Positions 25,476 to 35,469 of a stretch of 64,000 nt of DNA are shown piece by piece; the first letter of the stretch is position 1, and each line of letters begins with the position of its first letter. The notes beneath the pieces were generated by a model. The model was not told the DNA's origin. It worked only from the letters and a program-made list of their open reading frames with translations, and did not search any database. Location of the stretch: positions 1 through 64,000 of the forward strand of contig NZ_JAERMS010000010.1 of NCBI RefSeq assembly GCF_017426725.1. The letters are read 5' to 3'. The position numbers were made by a program, and so were the translations under genes. Source of the stretch: Prevotella illustrans. GTDB lineage: Bacteria > Bacteroidota > Bacteroidia > Bacteroidales > Bacteroidaceae.

Positions 25476-27485
25476 ATGAACAAAGATGCTTTTATAGCCG
25501 ACATCCGTGCCGGCATTCCCGAGATTTTACCAGAACCACAGGCCTATGATACCACCATCAATCATGCGCCCAAGCGTAAGGATATACTTACGCCCGAAGA
25601 AAAGAAGCTGGCTCTTCGCAACGCGTTGCGCTATTTCCCTAAGAAGTTTCACGCAGTGTTGGCTCCAGAGTTTGCCGAAGAACTGCGCCTGTATGGTCGT
25701 ATCTATATGTATCGTTTCCGTCCTACCTATGAGATGTACGCCCGTCCGATCGACGAATATCCGCATCAGTCGCGGCAGGCAGCTGCTATCATGATGATGA
25801 TTCAGAACAATCTCGATAAGGCAGTGGCGCAACATCCGCACGAACTGATTACTTATGGCGGCAATGGCGCGGTGTTCCAGAACTGGGCGCAGTATCGCCT
25901 GACGATGAAATACCTGAGTGATATGACCGATGAGCAGACACTCGTCATGTATTCGGGCCATCCGCTCGGCCTGTTTCCTTCCCATCGGAATGCGCCACGT
26001 GTCGTGGTGACCAACGGAATGGTCATTCCTAACTACTCGAAGCCCGACGACTGGGAACGCTACAACGCCCTCGGGGTCAGTCAGTACGGCCAGATGACAG
26101 CCGGTTCATACATGTATATCGGTCCGCAGGGCATCGTTCACGGCACGACGATTACCGTTCTGAATGCCGCGCGCAAACGACTGAAGGCCGGTGAGACCAG
26201 TATCAAGGGCATGCTCTTCGTCACTTCCGGACTGGGAGGGATGTCGGGCGCGCAACCCAAGGCCGGAAACATCGCCGGAGTGGTCAGCATTACCGCTGAA
26301 ATCAACCCACTGGCAGCGCGAAAGCGTTACGACCAAGGGTGGGTAGATGAGCTTCATACTTCGCTCGACGAACTTATTCCGGCCGCGTTGAAGGCTGTTG
26401 AGGAGAAGCGCACGGTGTCTATGGCATACGTGGGCAACGTGGTTGACCTTTGGGAACGGCTGGCGGAGGAGAATATACGTGTGGACTTGGGCAGTGATCA
26501 GACCTCGCTCCACAATCCGTGGGCCGGCGGTTATTATCCTGTAGGCCTCACGTTGGAAGAGTCTAAGCGCATGATGGCGGAAGAACCGGCGCTGTTCAAG
26601 GAGAAGGTTCAGGAATCGTTGCGCCGTCAGGTGGCTGCCATCAACCGGTTGACGGCTCGTGGTATGTACTTCTTTGATTATGGAAACGCTTTCCTTTTAG
26701 AGTCAAGTCGTGCGGGAGCAGCCATCGTTAAGGACGACGGAACGTTCCTTTATCCGTCATACGTGCAGGATATTATGGGCCCGATGTTCTTCGATTACGG
26801 TTTCGGCCCGTTCCGTTGGGTATGCTCTTCGGGCGATCCGAAGGACTTGGAAGTTACCGATCGTCTCGCTACAGAGGTGCTGGAGGAGATTCGGAAGACT
26901 GCTACGCCCGACATTATCGGCCAACTCGACGACAACATTCACTGGATAAAGGAGGCCGGCAAGAATCATTTGGTAGTGGGTTCGCAAGCCCGTATCCTCT
27001 ACGCCGACTCCGAAGGGCGTACAAAAATAGCCTTAGCGTTCAACGAAGCGATACGTAAAGGTGAGATTTCGCGCCCTGTTGTACTCGGCAGAGATCATCA
27101 CGACGTGTCGGGTACGGACTCTCCGTTCCGTGAAACATCGAATATCTACGATGGATCACAGTTCTGTGCCGACATGGCTATTCAGAACGTAATCGGCGAT
27201 TCGTTCCGTGGCGCTACGTGGGTGTCTATCCATAATGGTGGCGGCGTAGGCTGGGGAGAGGTCATTAATGGTGGTTTCGGAATGGTGGTAGACGGCAGTG
27301 AAGACGCCGAGCGGCACATCCGACAGATGCTTCTCTGGGATGTGAATAACGGAATCGCTCGCCGTAGCTGGGCTCGCAACACAGGCTCGATGGACGCCAT
27401 TCGCCGGGAAATGGAGCGTACGCCCAATCTTTGCGTGACCCTTCCGAACCTCGTAGACGATGAAGTCATCGACACAATATTTTAA
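25476..27485 (+). CDS. hutU: Urocanate hydratase
   Basis: 669 aa, the long animal-like length class rather than the roughly 555-aa class of Pseudomonas and Bacillus. The NAD-binding and active-site regions are clear: ITYGGNGAVFQNWAQYRLTM, MYSGHPLGLFPS, GVSQYGQMTAGSYMYIGPQG, VTSGLGGMSGAQPKA, and near the C-terminus HDVSGTDSPFRETSN and WVSIHNGGGVGWGE. It converts urocanate to 4-imidazolone-5-propionate using tightly bound NAD. Second step of histidine catabolism; hutH follows 40 bp downstream. Confidence 0.96.
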   Translation: MNKDAFIADIRAGIPEILPEPQAYDTTINHAPKRKDILTPEEKKLALRNALRYFPKKFHAVLAPEFAEELRLYGRIYMYRFRPTYEMYARPIDEYPHQSRQAAAIMMMIQNNLDKAVAQHPHELITYGGNGAVFQNWAQYRLTMKYLSDMTDEQTLVMYSGHPLGLFPSHRNAPRVVVTNGMVIPNYSKPDDWERYNALGVSQYGQMTAGSYMYIGPQGIVHGTTITVLNAARKRLKAGETSIKGMLFVTSGLGGMSGAQPKAGNIAGVVSITAEINPLAARKRYDQGWVDELHTSLDELIPAALKAVEEKRTVSMAYVGNVVDLWERLAEENIRVDLGSDQTSLHNPWAGGYYPVGLTLEESKRMMAEEPALFKEKVQESLRRQVAAINRLTARGMYFFDYGNAFLLESSRAGAAIVKDDGTFLYPSYVQDIMGPMFFDYGFGPFRWVCSSGDPKDLEVTDRLATEVLEEIRKTATPDIIGQLDDNIHWIKEAGKNHLVVGSQARILYADSEGRTKIALAFNEAIRKGEISRPVVLGRDHHDVSGTDSPFRETSNIYDGSQFCADMAIQNVIGDSFRGATWVSIHNGGGVGWGEVINGGFGMVVDGSEDAERHIRQMLLWDVNNGIARRSWARNTGSMDAIRREMERTPNLCVTLPNLVDDEVIDTIF

Positions 27486-27525
27486 TAACCTTAATTTATA
27501 ATCCTAAAAATCACTTATAAGAACT

Positions 27526-29007
27526 ATGGACGAGATTCATCAAATCAGTGCCAAGCACCTTTCTATAGAACAAATAGGGGAAATCATCAAGAATGGCACA
27601 AAGCTCGAACTATCGGAAGACGCACGACAGCGCATCATTCGTTGTAGAGAATATCTCGACAACAAAATAAAAGAATCCGACAAACCGATTTATGGTGTGA
27701 CGACAGGATTCGGTTCACTCTGCAAAATATCCATCGACAAGGATCGTCTGGCCCAGTTACAGAAGAATCTGATGATGTCTCATGCCTGCGGTGTAGGCGA
27801 ACGGGTGCCTAATGAGATTGTAAAAATCATGCTGTTGCTGAAGGCTCAGTCGCTCAGCTATGGCTATTCAGGTTGCCAGTTGCAGACCGTAGAGCGATTG
27901 ATAGACTTTTTCAACAACGACATTTATCCCATCGTGTACATGCAAGGGTCTTTGGGCGCGTCGGGCGACCTTGTTCCTTTGGCCCACTTAGCATTGCCTT
28001 TGATAGGTATGGGAGAAGTGGAATACGAAGGGGAAATCGTTTCCGGCGCGAAGATTCTGGAGAAAATGAATTGGCAACCGATTCAACTTGTTTCTAAAGA
28101 AGGGCTTGCCTTGCTCAACGGAACGCAGAATATGAACGCGTTTGCCGTGTGGGCACTCCTGCAAAGCGAGCGTCTGAGCGACTGGGCGGACAAAATCGGC
28201 ACCATGTCGTTGGAAGCCTACGATGGTAGGATTGAGCCGTTCACCCATGCCGTGCATGCCGTGCGCCCTCATCAGGGACAGATTAGGACGGCCGCACGGA
28301 TTACCGAACTGCTGGAAGGTAGTGAACTGATTAGACAACCCAAGGTGAATGTGCAGGATCCTTACTCTTTCCGTTGCATGCCGCAGGTTCATGGTGCCTC
28401 GAAAGACACCATTGCCTACGTGAAAACCGTGATCGACATAGAGGTGAATGCGGCCACAGACAATCCGACGGTATGCCCCGACGAGGATCTTGTTATCTCT
28501 GCGGGAAACTTTCATGGCGAACCTATCGCACAACCGATGGATTTTCTTGCCATCGCTCTGTGCGAACTTAGCAACATTTCTGAACGTCGCACCTACAAAC
28601 TTGTATCGGGAACGCGCGACCTTCCCAGTTTCCTGGTTGCCAAACCCGGGCTAAACAGTGGTTTCATGATACCGCAATACACGGCGGCTTCTATCGTCAG
28701 TCAGAGTAAAACCCTGTGTACGCCGTCATCGGTAGACAGTATTCCTTCGTCGCAAGGGCAGGAAGATCATGTCAGTATGGGTGCCAATGCGGCCACAAAA
28801 TTGTATCAGGTGGTACTGAATACGGAGCGTGTGTTGGCCATCGAGTTGTTCAATGCCGCCCAGGCCTTGGAGTTCCGTCGGCCGTTGAAGTCTTCTCCTG
28901 CCATCGAAGCCATTCATGAGGCTTACCGCAAGGAAGTTCCCTTCATCGACAACGACGAGTTTATGGCGCCGCATATAGCCAAATCGGTAGAGTTTTTAAG
29001 AAAATAA
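27526..29007 (+). CDS. hutH: Histidine ammonia-lyase
   Basis: 493 aa. The MIO cofactor triad Ala-Ser-Gly is at 145-147 within GSLGASGDLVPLAH. Other family signatures are YGVTTGFG (56-63), the Asn-containing ALLNGTQNMNA, FRCMPQVHG and SQGQEDHVSM. It deaminates L-histidine to urocanate, the entry step of the pathway. The gene order hutU-hutH-hutI suggests co-transcription, although a strong hairpin lies after this gene. Confidence 0.96.
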   Translation: MDEIHQISAKHLSIEQIGEIIKNGTKLELSEDARQRIIRCREYLDNKIKESDKPIYGVTTGFGSLCKISIDKDRLAQLQKNLMMSHACGVGERVPNEIVKIMLLLKAQSLSYGYSGCQLQTVERLIDFFNNDIYPIVYMQGSLGASGDLVPLAHLALPLIGMGEVEYEGEIVSGAKILEKMNWQPIQLVSKEGLALLNGTQNMNAFAVWALLQSERLSDWADKIGTMSLEAYDGRIEPFTHAVHAVRPHQGQIRTAARITELLEGSELIRQPKVNVQDPYSFRCMPQVHGASKDTIAYVKTVIDIEVNAATDNPTVCPDEDLVISAGNFHGEPIAQPMDFLAIALCELSNISERRTYKLVSGTRDLPSFLVAKPGLNSGFMIPQYTAASIVSQSKTLCTPSSVDSIPSSQGQEDHVSMGANAATKLYQVVLNTERVLAIELFNAAQALEFRRPLKSSPAIEAIHEAYRKEVPFIDNDEFMAPHIAKSVEFLRK

Positions 29008-29016
29008 GTCTCTTGT

Positions 29017-29049
29017 CCCTTCCCCCTCTCCAGCGTGAGAGGGGAAGGG
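29017..29049. repeat. GC-rich intercistronic hairpin between hutH and hutI
   Basis: CCCTTCCCCCTCTC (29017-29030) pairs with GAGAGGGGAAGGG (29037-29049) with one bulged base and a 6-nt loop. It ends 19 nt before the hutI start codon and lacks a T-run. It may set the relative level of hutI by partial termination, mRNA processing or blocking initiation; it may also be a REP-like repeat. Confidence 0.75.
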
Positions 29050-29068
29050 ATGAGAAGAAAATGATGAT

Positions 29069-30331
29069 ATGAAGAAACTATTCGTAACAAACATAGGACT
29101 CCTTGCCGGTGTCGGACAGGATGGGAAACGCAGTCTGAAAGGCGAGGAGATGGCACGGCTCGACATGATCGCCAACGCTTACCTCACTATTGCGAACGGC
29201 CGGTTTGCCGACTATGGAGAGATGGCCGACTGTCCTGCTCCCACCGACGACGTGCGGGTTGTCGACGCGAAGGGGGCCGCCGTACTTCCGTCATGGTGCG
29301 ACTCTCATACGCACATCGTCTATGCCGATAGTCGCGAACAGGAATTTGTCGATAAGATTCGCGGACTCAGCTATGCCGAGATCGCTCAACGAGGCGGTGG
29401 TATTCTCAACTCTGCCGATCGACTTCACGAGATGAGCGAAGACGAGCTCTATCGGCAGGCCATAAGACGGGTGGACGAAGTGATTAGAAAGGGAACAGGC
29501 TGTATAGAAATAAAGAGCGGATACGGCCTTAATACCGCGGACGAGCTGAAAATGCTCCGTGTCATCCGTCGAATCAAGGAGACGACACGTCTGAAAGTGG
29601 TTTCGACTTTCCTTGGCGCACATGCTGTGTCGCGTGCTTATAAGGGCAGACAGGGCGACTATGTCGATCTGGTCGTCAAAGAAATGATACCGGCTGTGGG
29701 CGCTGAGAAGTTGGCGGACTTTATCGACGTGTTCTGCGACACGGGATTCTTCACCCCCGAAGAGACCGCACGTATTCTCGAAGCGGGTGCCGTCTATGGC
29801 ATGCGACCCAAGATTCATGCCGACGAATTGGCTTCATCGGGTGGGGTAGAAGTTGGCGTTCAACATCACGCGTTGTCCGTGGACCACTTGGAGAGTATGA
29901 CAGAGGAAGAAATTGACCTGCTGCTAAATAGCCGTACCATGCCGACAGCCCTTCCCGGAACATCGTTTTTCCTGAATATGCCCTTTGCTTTAGGTCGCAA
30001 GATGATAGACCGCGGACTTCCGCTCGCCCTTGCCAGCGATTACAATCCGGGTTCCACGCCATCCGGCGATATGAAGTTCATCGTCTCGCTTGCCTGTATC
30101 AAGATGCGACTGATGCCTGCCGAGGCCATCAATGCCGCCACCCTTAACGGCGCTTGCGCAATGGGATTGAGCGATGATTACGGTTCCATTACGCGAGGAA
30201 AGGTTGCCAACTTCTTCATGACCGACCCTATCCCTTCCGTTGAATTCATCCCTTATGCCTACACGACTCCCCTTATAAAGCGAGTATTCCTGCAAGGTAT
30301 CGAATACATGTCGGAAGAAATACAGGCCTAA
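29069..30331 (+). CDS. hutI: Imidazolonepropionase
   Basis: 420 aa amidohydrolase-superfamily enzyme. Metal ligands are in WCDSHTHIVYA (His80, His82), with KSGYGLN for substrate binding, a histidine in KIHADELASSGG, another in LSVDHLE, and the Asp in LALASDYNPGSTPSGDM. It hydrolyses 4-imidazolone-5-propionate to N-formimino-L-glutamate, the substrate of ftcD. It is the last plus-strand gene of the hut group and converges with the DUF4831 gene 24 bp away. Confidence 0.96.
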   Translation: MKKLFVTNIGLLAGVGQDGKRSLKGEEMARLDMIANAYLTIANGRFADYGEMADCPAPTDDVRVVDAKGAAVLPSWCDSHTHIVYADSREQEFVDKIRGLSYAEIAQRGGGILNSADRLHEMSEDELYRQAIRRVDEVIRKGTGCIEIKSGYGLNTADELKMLRVIRRIKETTRLKVVSTFLGAHAVSRAYKGRQGDYVDLVVKEMIPAVGAEKLADFIDVFCDTGFFTPEETARILEAGAVYGMRPKIHADELASSGGVEVGVQHHALSVDHLESMTEEEIDLLLNSRTMPTALPGTSFFLNMPFALGRKMIDRGLPLALASDYNPGSTPSGDMKFIVSLACIKMRLMPAEAINAATLNGACAMGLSDDYGSITRGKVANFFMTDPIPSVEFIPYAYTTPLIKRVFLQGIEYMSEEIQA

Positions 30332-30354
30332 AGTCATATTTTAAAAAAAACTTT

Positions 30355-31410
30355 CTACTTATCCAGCGGCTCCGTTTCGAGTCGCTTTACGTTGCCTGTG
30401 ACAGAATCGAGCAGCAGGTGGGTGGTGAATTTCTTACCGAAAAGCTCACCGCTGAGGGGTTCTACACGACCGAACTGGGCGGCGTAGAGCTCAAAAGAGG
30501 CACGAGGTTCGGTAACATTGAGAAGCGTTATCTTGATTTTGCCGGGAAGGTTTACGGCGATGCCGCAGTCATCTTTCGATTTTTTACCGTCATTCTCTAT
30601 CAAGGGCTTAATGGTCTGCAAGGTGTGGAGGTCCTCTACTTGGGCAAAGTAGGGCTTACCGCTCAGGTCGTCGGCATCGACAAGGCCGTAGTGCTTTGAG
30701 AAACGGAACACAAGTGACTTTTCACCGTCTTTTTGTGGAATGAAAGTAACCTCTTGTTCAAGTGTATCCAGTTGAGTCGTACCCTGGAATACCTGTAATA
30801 AGGCCTTCTCCTGTCGGGCAAGTTGGGCCAGCATAATTTTGAGTTGTTCACCGTCCTTGGGCATGAACTCCGCTTCGCCACGTGTGAGCAAGTTGCGGCT
30901 TTCACGAATGTCGGTGATTTCCTGTGCGATGAGTTCGGCCATGCGTGGCTCGTTAGCTGCGGCAAGGATATCTTCGGTAAAGAAATCGCGTGGATTGTCC
31001 GGAGCTGTTTTGGGAGCCGGTCGGAAAGGCTGCTGCGGTGTTATTCTCGCAGCTTTGTCGTTGACGGCCATGAGCACACCGTTTTCGTCACGGTCAAGAT
31101 TGATAATACTGTGTTTTTTATCAATCAATGCCGTGAATTGTTTGGTAGAATCGGGCAACCCAACGGCATAAAAGTTGATCTGAACGAGGCGGTAGTGGGT
31201 TTGCGGCTGCATACCAACGTTGCTCAGTTTCATGTAACGGCTGGCGTAATTGGCCATTTCACCGGGAGTATATGTACTTTTTTCGATCAACAATTTAAAT
31301 TTGACAGCGGTCTTCGGCAAAAAATATGTTGCGCCATTGACGGGCTCCTGTGACATGGCCGGTATGAGACCGTAGACAGCCATGAGTGTAACGATAATGA
31401 GTTTTTTCAT
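30355..31410 (-). CDS. DUF4831 family exported protein
   Basis: 351 aa with a signal peptide (about 1-20, ends AMSQ). The sequence starting ATYFLPKTAVKFKLLIEKST and containing YTPGEMANYASRYMKL is what I recognise as DUF4831, a Bacteroidales-specific family with no known function. There is no lipobox and no barrel pattern, so a soluble periplasmic location is likely. It follows the NAD(P)HX repair gene by 63 bp on the same strand and may be co-transcribed. Confidence 0.78.
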   Translation of the reverse strand: MKKLIIVTLMAVYGLIPAMSQEPVNGATYFLPKTAVKFKLLIEKSTYTPGEMANYASRYMKLSNVGMQPQTHYRLVQINFYAVGLPDSTKQFTALIDKKHSIINLDRDENGVLMAVNDKAARITPQQPFRPAPKTAPDNPRDFFTEDILAAANEPRMAELIAQEITDIRESRNLLTRGEAEFMPKDGEQLKIMLAQLARQEKALLQVFQGTTQLDTLEQEVTFIPQKDGEKSLVFRFSKHYGLVDADDLSGKPYFAQVEDLHTLQTIKPLIENDGKKSKDDCGIAVNLPGKIKITLLNVTEPRASFELYAAQFGRVEPLSGELFGKKFTTHLLLDSVTGNVKRLETEPLDK

Positions 31411-31473
31411 AAATTATGATGGTGATGTTTTCTTAATGTTCGAAAATAGATTAATGGGGTAGAAAAGGTCCCG

Positions 31474-32991
31474 TTAGTCATTGACGCGTAGAAATGCCTT
31501 GGGCAAGAATTGAATGAGGTCGCTTGCGATGAGACTCTCTTTACCCAAGTCTTTAATTGCGATGTCGCCGGCCAGTCCATGCAGATACATGCCTAAGAGA
31601 CAAGCCTCTCGTTGCTGATATCCACGGGCCAGCAAACCGGTGATTATACCGGTGAGCACATCGCCTGAGCCGGCTGTAGCCATGCCGCTGTTGCCTGTCG
31701 AATTGAAAATGATGTCTCCGTCGGGTAGACAGAGCGCGGAATAATGGCCTTTCAGAAGAATGTAGGCCTTGAAACGTTGTGCCATATCGCCGGCTTTCAT
31801 CAGTCTATCGTAACAACTATTGCTTCCTGTGCCTGTGAGTCGGTCGAATTCGGCTGCGTGTGGTGTCAGGATTATGCCTTGTGGCAATTGTTGCATCCAG
31901 GCGCGGTGGTTGGCCAAGATGTTGATCGCGTCGGCATCGAGTACCACCGGGCATTGACAGCCACGGATCTGGGCTATCATGGCGATGGCACTGTTTTCGT
32001 TCTTGCCCAGTCCGGGGCCGATTCCGAGCGCGTCGATGTCGTCAGTGTTGACGGGTTGGGAGAAGTAAGTTTCTTCCTTGTCAATACTCATGACAGCCTC
32101 GGGCACGTTCATCTGAAGAATGGAGTAATTGCATTTAGGCGTGTGGAGATACACTTTGCCTGCTCCGGAACGCAGACAGGCACGGGCGGAAAGGGTGGCG
32201 GCACCGCTCATTCCATAGCAGCCGGCGATGAGCATGGCCGATCCCATGTCACCTTTATGGACAAAATCACCTCGCGTGCGCAGCAAAGAACGGATGTCGT
32301 TTTCCTCTGTAATCGTGTAATGAGCCTTGGTTTGGCGAATATACTCGGGAGAAAGCCGGATGTCAAGCACCTTCAGTCGGCCGACATACTGCTGGTTATC
32401 AGCCATGAGCATGGACAGTTTTTTTTGTTGCAGTGTCAGTGTGAGGTCAGCCTGGATGATATTGGCTTGAATATTATAGGTGTTATCTTCGGTCATCAGG
32501 CCTGAAGGAATATCAATGCTTACAACTTTGCAAGGCGAATTGTTGATATACTTGACGAGCGAAGCAAAGCCGCCGGCTAAGGGCTTGTTGAGTCCTGAAC
32601 CGAAAAGACCATCTACGACGAGCGTATCCTTGCCGAGATGGGGTGGATCAAAGTTGAGGGTTATTTCGTTGAAGTTATGAAGCTGATGGCTGTCTATGGC
32701 CCGCTGACGATTAGTGGCACAATCCGGTGACAGTTTATTGTGAATATTAAAAAGGTAAACACTCACTTGGTAGCCTTTGTTGGCAAGCAGTCTGGCTACG
32801 GCCAAAGCGTCACCACCATTGTTGCCTGGTCCGACGAAGACTACAACAGGCATCGTTGTTGGCCATTGCTCACAAATCGCAAATGAAAGAGCTTTGGCAG
32901 CGCGTTCCATCAAGTCGATAGAGGCGATAGGTTCGTGCTCTATCGTGTAATTATCAAGCTCGTGAATCTGAGTACCGGTGAAAATCTTCAT
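31474..32991 (-). CDS. nnr: Bifunctional NAD(P)H-hydrate epimerase / ADP-dependent NAD(P)H-hydrate dehydratase
   Basis: 505 aa from the ATG at 32991 (MKIFTG, the usual family start); a TTG three codons upstream is the only longer option. The N-terminal YjeF epimerase domain (about 1-215) has VGPGNNGGDAL near 53-63 and SIDIPSG. The C-terminal kinase-like dehydratase domain (about 235-500) has GPGLG, ILTPHAAEFDRL and TAGSGDVLTGII. It repairs hydrated NADH and NADPH formed by heat or enzyme side reactions. It points away from hpt. Confidence 0.94.
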   Translation of the reverse strand: MKIFTGTQIHELDNYTIEHEPIASIDLMERAAKALSFAICEQWPTTMPVVVFVGPGNNGGDALAVARLLANKGYQVSVYLFNIHNKLSPDCATNRQRAIDSHQLHNFNEITLNFDPPHLGKDTLVVDGLFGSGLNKPLAGGFASLVKYINNSPCKVVSIDIPSGLMTEDNTYNIQANIIQADLTLTLQQKKLSMLMADNQQYVGRLKVLDIRLSPEYIRQTKAHYTITEENDIRSLLRTRGDFVHKGDMGSAMLIAGCYGMSGAATLSARACLRSGAGKVYLHTPKCNYSILQMNVPEAVMSIDKEETYFSQPVNTDDIDALGIGPGLGKNENSAIAMIAQIRGCQCPVVLDADAINILANHRAWMQQLPQGIILTPHAAEFDRLTGTGSNSCYDRLMKAGDMAQRFKAYILLKGHYSALCLPDGDIIFNSTGNSGMATAGSGDVLTGIITGLLARGYQQREACLLGMYLHGLAGDIAIKDLGKESLIASDLIQFLPKAFLRVND

Positions 32992-33048
32992 TGGTTGCAA
33001 ATTTACAAAATTAATGCAAAACGATAATGGCGTTACATAGTTTTTTCG

Positions 33049-33056
33049 TATTTTTG
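33049..33056 (+). promoter_or_regulatory. -7 promoter element of the hpt-adk-obgE operon
   Basis: TATTTTTG matches TAnnTTTG 24 nt upstream of the hpt start codon. On the other strand CAAAATTA (33006-33013, TAATTTTG when read on the minus strand) lies 14 nt before the NAD(P)HX-repair start, so this 89-bp space likely holds a divergent promoter pair. Neither has a clear -33 box. Confidence 0.5.
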
Positions 33057-33080
33057 CACCAAATTATACAATTCCCAGCT

Positions 33081-33617
33081 ATGCGTAAAATTAAAATTTT
33101 GGATAAAACGTTCAGAACGTTTATACCTGAAGAAGAAATCCAACAACGTGTGAAGGCTGTAGCCGAAAAACTCAATAAGGATATGGAAGGCAAGAATCCG
33201 TTATTATTGGCTGTGTTGAACGGTTCTTTTATTTTTGCAGCCGACCTTATGCGCAATATCACGATTCCATGTGAGATCTCTTTCGTGAAGCTGGCTTCTT
33301 ATCAAGGTACTACTTCTACAGGTAAAATAAAAGAAGTAATCGGTCTGAATGAAGACTTGACCAATCGAACCGTGGTTATCGTAGAAGATATTATCGATAC
33401 AGGTACGACAATGAAGCAAATGATAGAATCGCTGGGAACACGCAATCCTAAGTCGGTGCATATCTGTTCGTTGCTTGTAAAGCCGGGCAAACTTCAGACA
33501 CCATTGAATATTGAGTATGCCGCCATGGAAATTCCTAACGACTTCATTGTGGGCTATGGCTTGGATTATGACCAGCAGGGTCGTCAGTTGCGTGATATTT
33601 ACGTATTGGACGAATAG
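33081..33617 (+). CDS. hpt: Hypoxanthine phosphoribosyltransferase
   Basis: 178 aa from MRKIKILDK; an upstream in-frame ATG adds 18 hydrophobic residues that overlap the -7 element, so the shorter start is chosen. The PRPP-binding loop VEDIIDTGTT is at 101-110, LNGSFIF at 46-52 and SYQGTTSTG at 73-81. It salvages hypoxanthine (and usually guanine) to IMP and GMP. It is followed by adk after 20 bp. Confidence 0.95.
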   Translation: MRKIKILDKTFRTFIPEEEIQQRVKAVAEKLNKDMEGKNPLLLAVLNGSFIFAADLMRNITIPCEISFVKLASYQGTTSTGKIKEVIGLNEDLTNRTVVIVEDIIDTGTTMKQMIESLGTRNPKSVHICSLLVKPGKLQTPLNIEYAAMEIPNDFIVGYGLDYDQQGRQLRDIYVLDE

Positions 33618-33637
33618 ATTTATATTACAAATAAGAG

Positions 33638-34210
33638 ATGAAGAATATTGTTATTTTCGGAGCTCCGGGTGCCGGCAAAGGCACACAGAGCGACAAAATG
33701 ATTGAGAAGTATGGTTTGGGACATATCTCTACGGGCGACGTGTTACGTAGTGAGATTAAAAACGGTACCGAATTAGGAAAGATTGCCAAAGGATACATTG
33801 ACAACGGTCAATTGATTCCCGATGATTTGATGGTAAATATCCTGGCTAACGTTTATGACAGCTTTGGCACGGATCATAAAGGAGTTATCTTCGACGGCTT
33901 CCCGCGTACCACACCGCAGGCTGAGTCTTTGAAGAAAATGCTGGCAGAACGCGATCATAAGATTGCCGCCATGATTGAACTTTCTGTGCCGGAAGAAGAA
34001 TTGATGGCCCGTCTGATCAACCGTGGGAAGGAAAGCGGACGCAGTGACGACAATGAAGAAACGATCAAGAAGCGTCTGAATGTTTATCATACGCAGACAG
34101 CTCCACTGATTGACTGGTATAGAGGCGAAGGTGTACATTATCATGTAGAAGGTCTTGGCACGGTAGATGATATCTTCGATCGTATTTGTAAAGTAATAGA
34201 TAGTCTTTAA
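33638..34210 (+). CDS. adk: Adenylate kinase
   Basis: 190 aa. P-loop GAPGAGKGT at 8-16, AMP-binding segments HISTGDVLR and GVIFDGFPRTTPQAE, and a short LID (RLINRGKESGRSDDNEETI) without the four-cysteine zinc finger, as in the short adenylate kinases of many Bacteroidetes. It catalyses 2 ADP = ATP + AMP. Its place between hpt and obgE is common in Bacteroidales. Confidence 0.95.
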   Translation: MKNIVIFGAPGAGKGTQSDKMIEKYGLGHISTGDVLRSEIKNGTELGKIAKGYIDNGQLIPDDLMVNILANVYDSFGTDHKGVIFDGFPRTTPQAESLKKMLAERDHKIAAMIELSVPEEELMARLINRGKESGRSDDNEETIKKRLNVYHTQTAPLIDWYRGEGVHYHVEGLGTVDDIFDRICKVIDSL

Positions 34211-34224
34211 ATAGGTTTTGAGTG

Positions 34225-34274
34225 ATGGGTGTTGGTGAATAGCGTGTTTGTAAAGACTATTCATTAACACCCAT
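34225..34274. repeat. Intercistronic 18-bp hairpin between adk and obgE
   Basis: 34225-34242 (ATGGGTGTTGGTGAATAG) pairs with 34257-34274 with two mismatches and a 14-nt loop. No T-run follows, so read-through into obgE is expected; it may stabilise or cleave the mRNA. Confidence 0.65.
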
Positions 34275-34308
34275 TATCTGTTATGATTCCTCCTAATTCT
34301 CCCTATAT

Positions 34309-35469
34309 ATGGAAAGTAACTTTGTCGATTATGTGAAGATATATTGCCGCTCCGGTAAAGGCGGTAGGGGCTCCATGCATCTGCGTCATGTGAAGTATCA
34401 GTCTAATGGCGGTCCTGATGGAGGCGACGGAGGACGTGGAGGAAGCATTATTCTCAGAGGCAATCATAATTATTGGACATTGTTGCACCTGAAATACCAA
34501 CGCCATGTCTTTGCGGAGCACGGCGGAAACGGTGGACGAGATAAATGCCACGGTACGGATGGTAAGGATCAATATATCGACGTGCCTTGCGGAACGGTGG
34601 TCTACGACGCCGAAACGGGCAAATATGTTTGCGACATTACGTACGACGGCCAGGAGGTGGTGCTGTTGAAAGGCGGTCGAGGCGGCCTGGGCAATTTCCA
34701 GTTTCGCACATCTACCAACCAGGCGCCACGCTATGCTCAGCCCGGTGAGCCGATGCAGGAAATGACTATCATCATGGAACTGAAGCTGTTGGCTGATGTC
34801 GGATTGGTAGGTTTCCCCAACGCAGGTAAATCAACATTGCTATCTTCGCTGTCGAGCGCACGACCCAAGATCGCGAATTATCCTTTTACAACACTGGAAC
34901 CGTCATTAGGCATCGTGGGTTATCATGATCAGAAGAGCTTTGTGATGGCCGACATTCCCGGTATTATCGAAGGAGCCAGCGAAGGAAAAGGTTTAGGACT
35001 GCGCTTCTTGCGTCATATAGAGCGCAACTCATTGCTGCTTTTTATGGTACCCGGAGATACGGATGACATTAAAAAAGAGTATGAGATTCTGCTCAATGAG
35101 TTGAAACAGTTTAATCCCGAAATGTTGGATAAGCATAGGGTGTTGGCCATTACCAAGTGTGACTTGCTGGATGACGAACTCATTGAGATGCTGAAAGAAA
35201 CGTTGCCTCATGATTTGCCGGTTATTTTCATCTCGTCGGTAACGGGCAAGGGATTACCCGAACTGAAGGACATACTCTGGAAGGAACTGAACAGCGAGAG
35301 CAATAAGTTGCAAGAGATAACCTCAGAAGATACCCTTGTGCACAGAGATAAAGACATGTCGAGATTCTCGGAAGAACTTCTCGCCGAAGGAGCTGACGTG
35401 GAAATAGAGTTTATTGATGATGCAGAAGTAGAAGACGTAGAGGAACTTGACGACTTTGAATATGAATAA
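34309..35469 (+). CDS. obgE: Obg-family GTPase
   Basis: 386 aa. The glycine-rich Obg domain covers 1-158 ([30 protein letters not shown]). The G domain starts with GFPNAGKST at 168-176, then [16 protein letters not shown] (G3 and switch II) and TKCDLL (G4). The tail (about 353-386) is strongly acidic. It is an essential ribosome-assembly and stress-response GTPase. Its last codons overlap the start of pgeF (8 nt). Confidence 0.96.
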   Translation: MESNFVDYVKIYCRSGKGGRGSMHLRHVKYQSNGGPDGGDGGRGGSIILRGNHNYWTLLHLKYQRHVFAEHGGNGGRDKCHGTDGKDQYIDVPCGTVVYDAETGKYVCDITYDGQEVVLLKGGRGGLGNFQFRTSTNQAPRYAQPGEPMQEMTIIMELKLLADVGLVGFPNAGKSTLLSSLSSARPKIANYPFTTLEPSLGIVGYHDQKSFVMADIPGIIEGASEGKGLGLRFLRHIERNSLLLFMVPGDTDDIKKEYEILLNELKQFNPEMLDKHRVLAITKCDLLDDELIEMLKETLPHDLPVIFISSVTGKGLPELKDILWKELNSESNKLQEITSEDTLVHRDKDMSRFSEELLAEGADVEIEFIDDAEVEDVEELDDFEYE

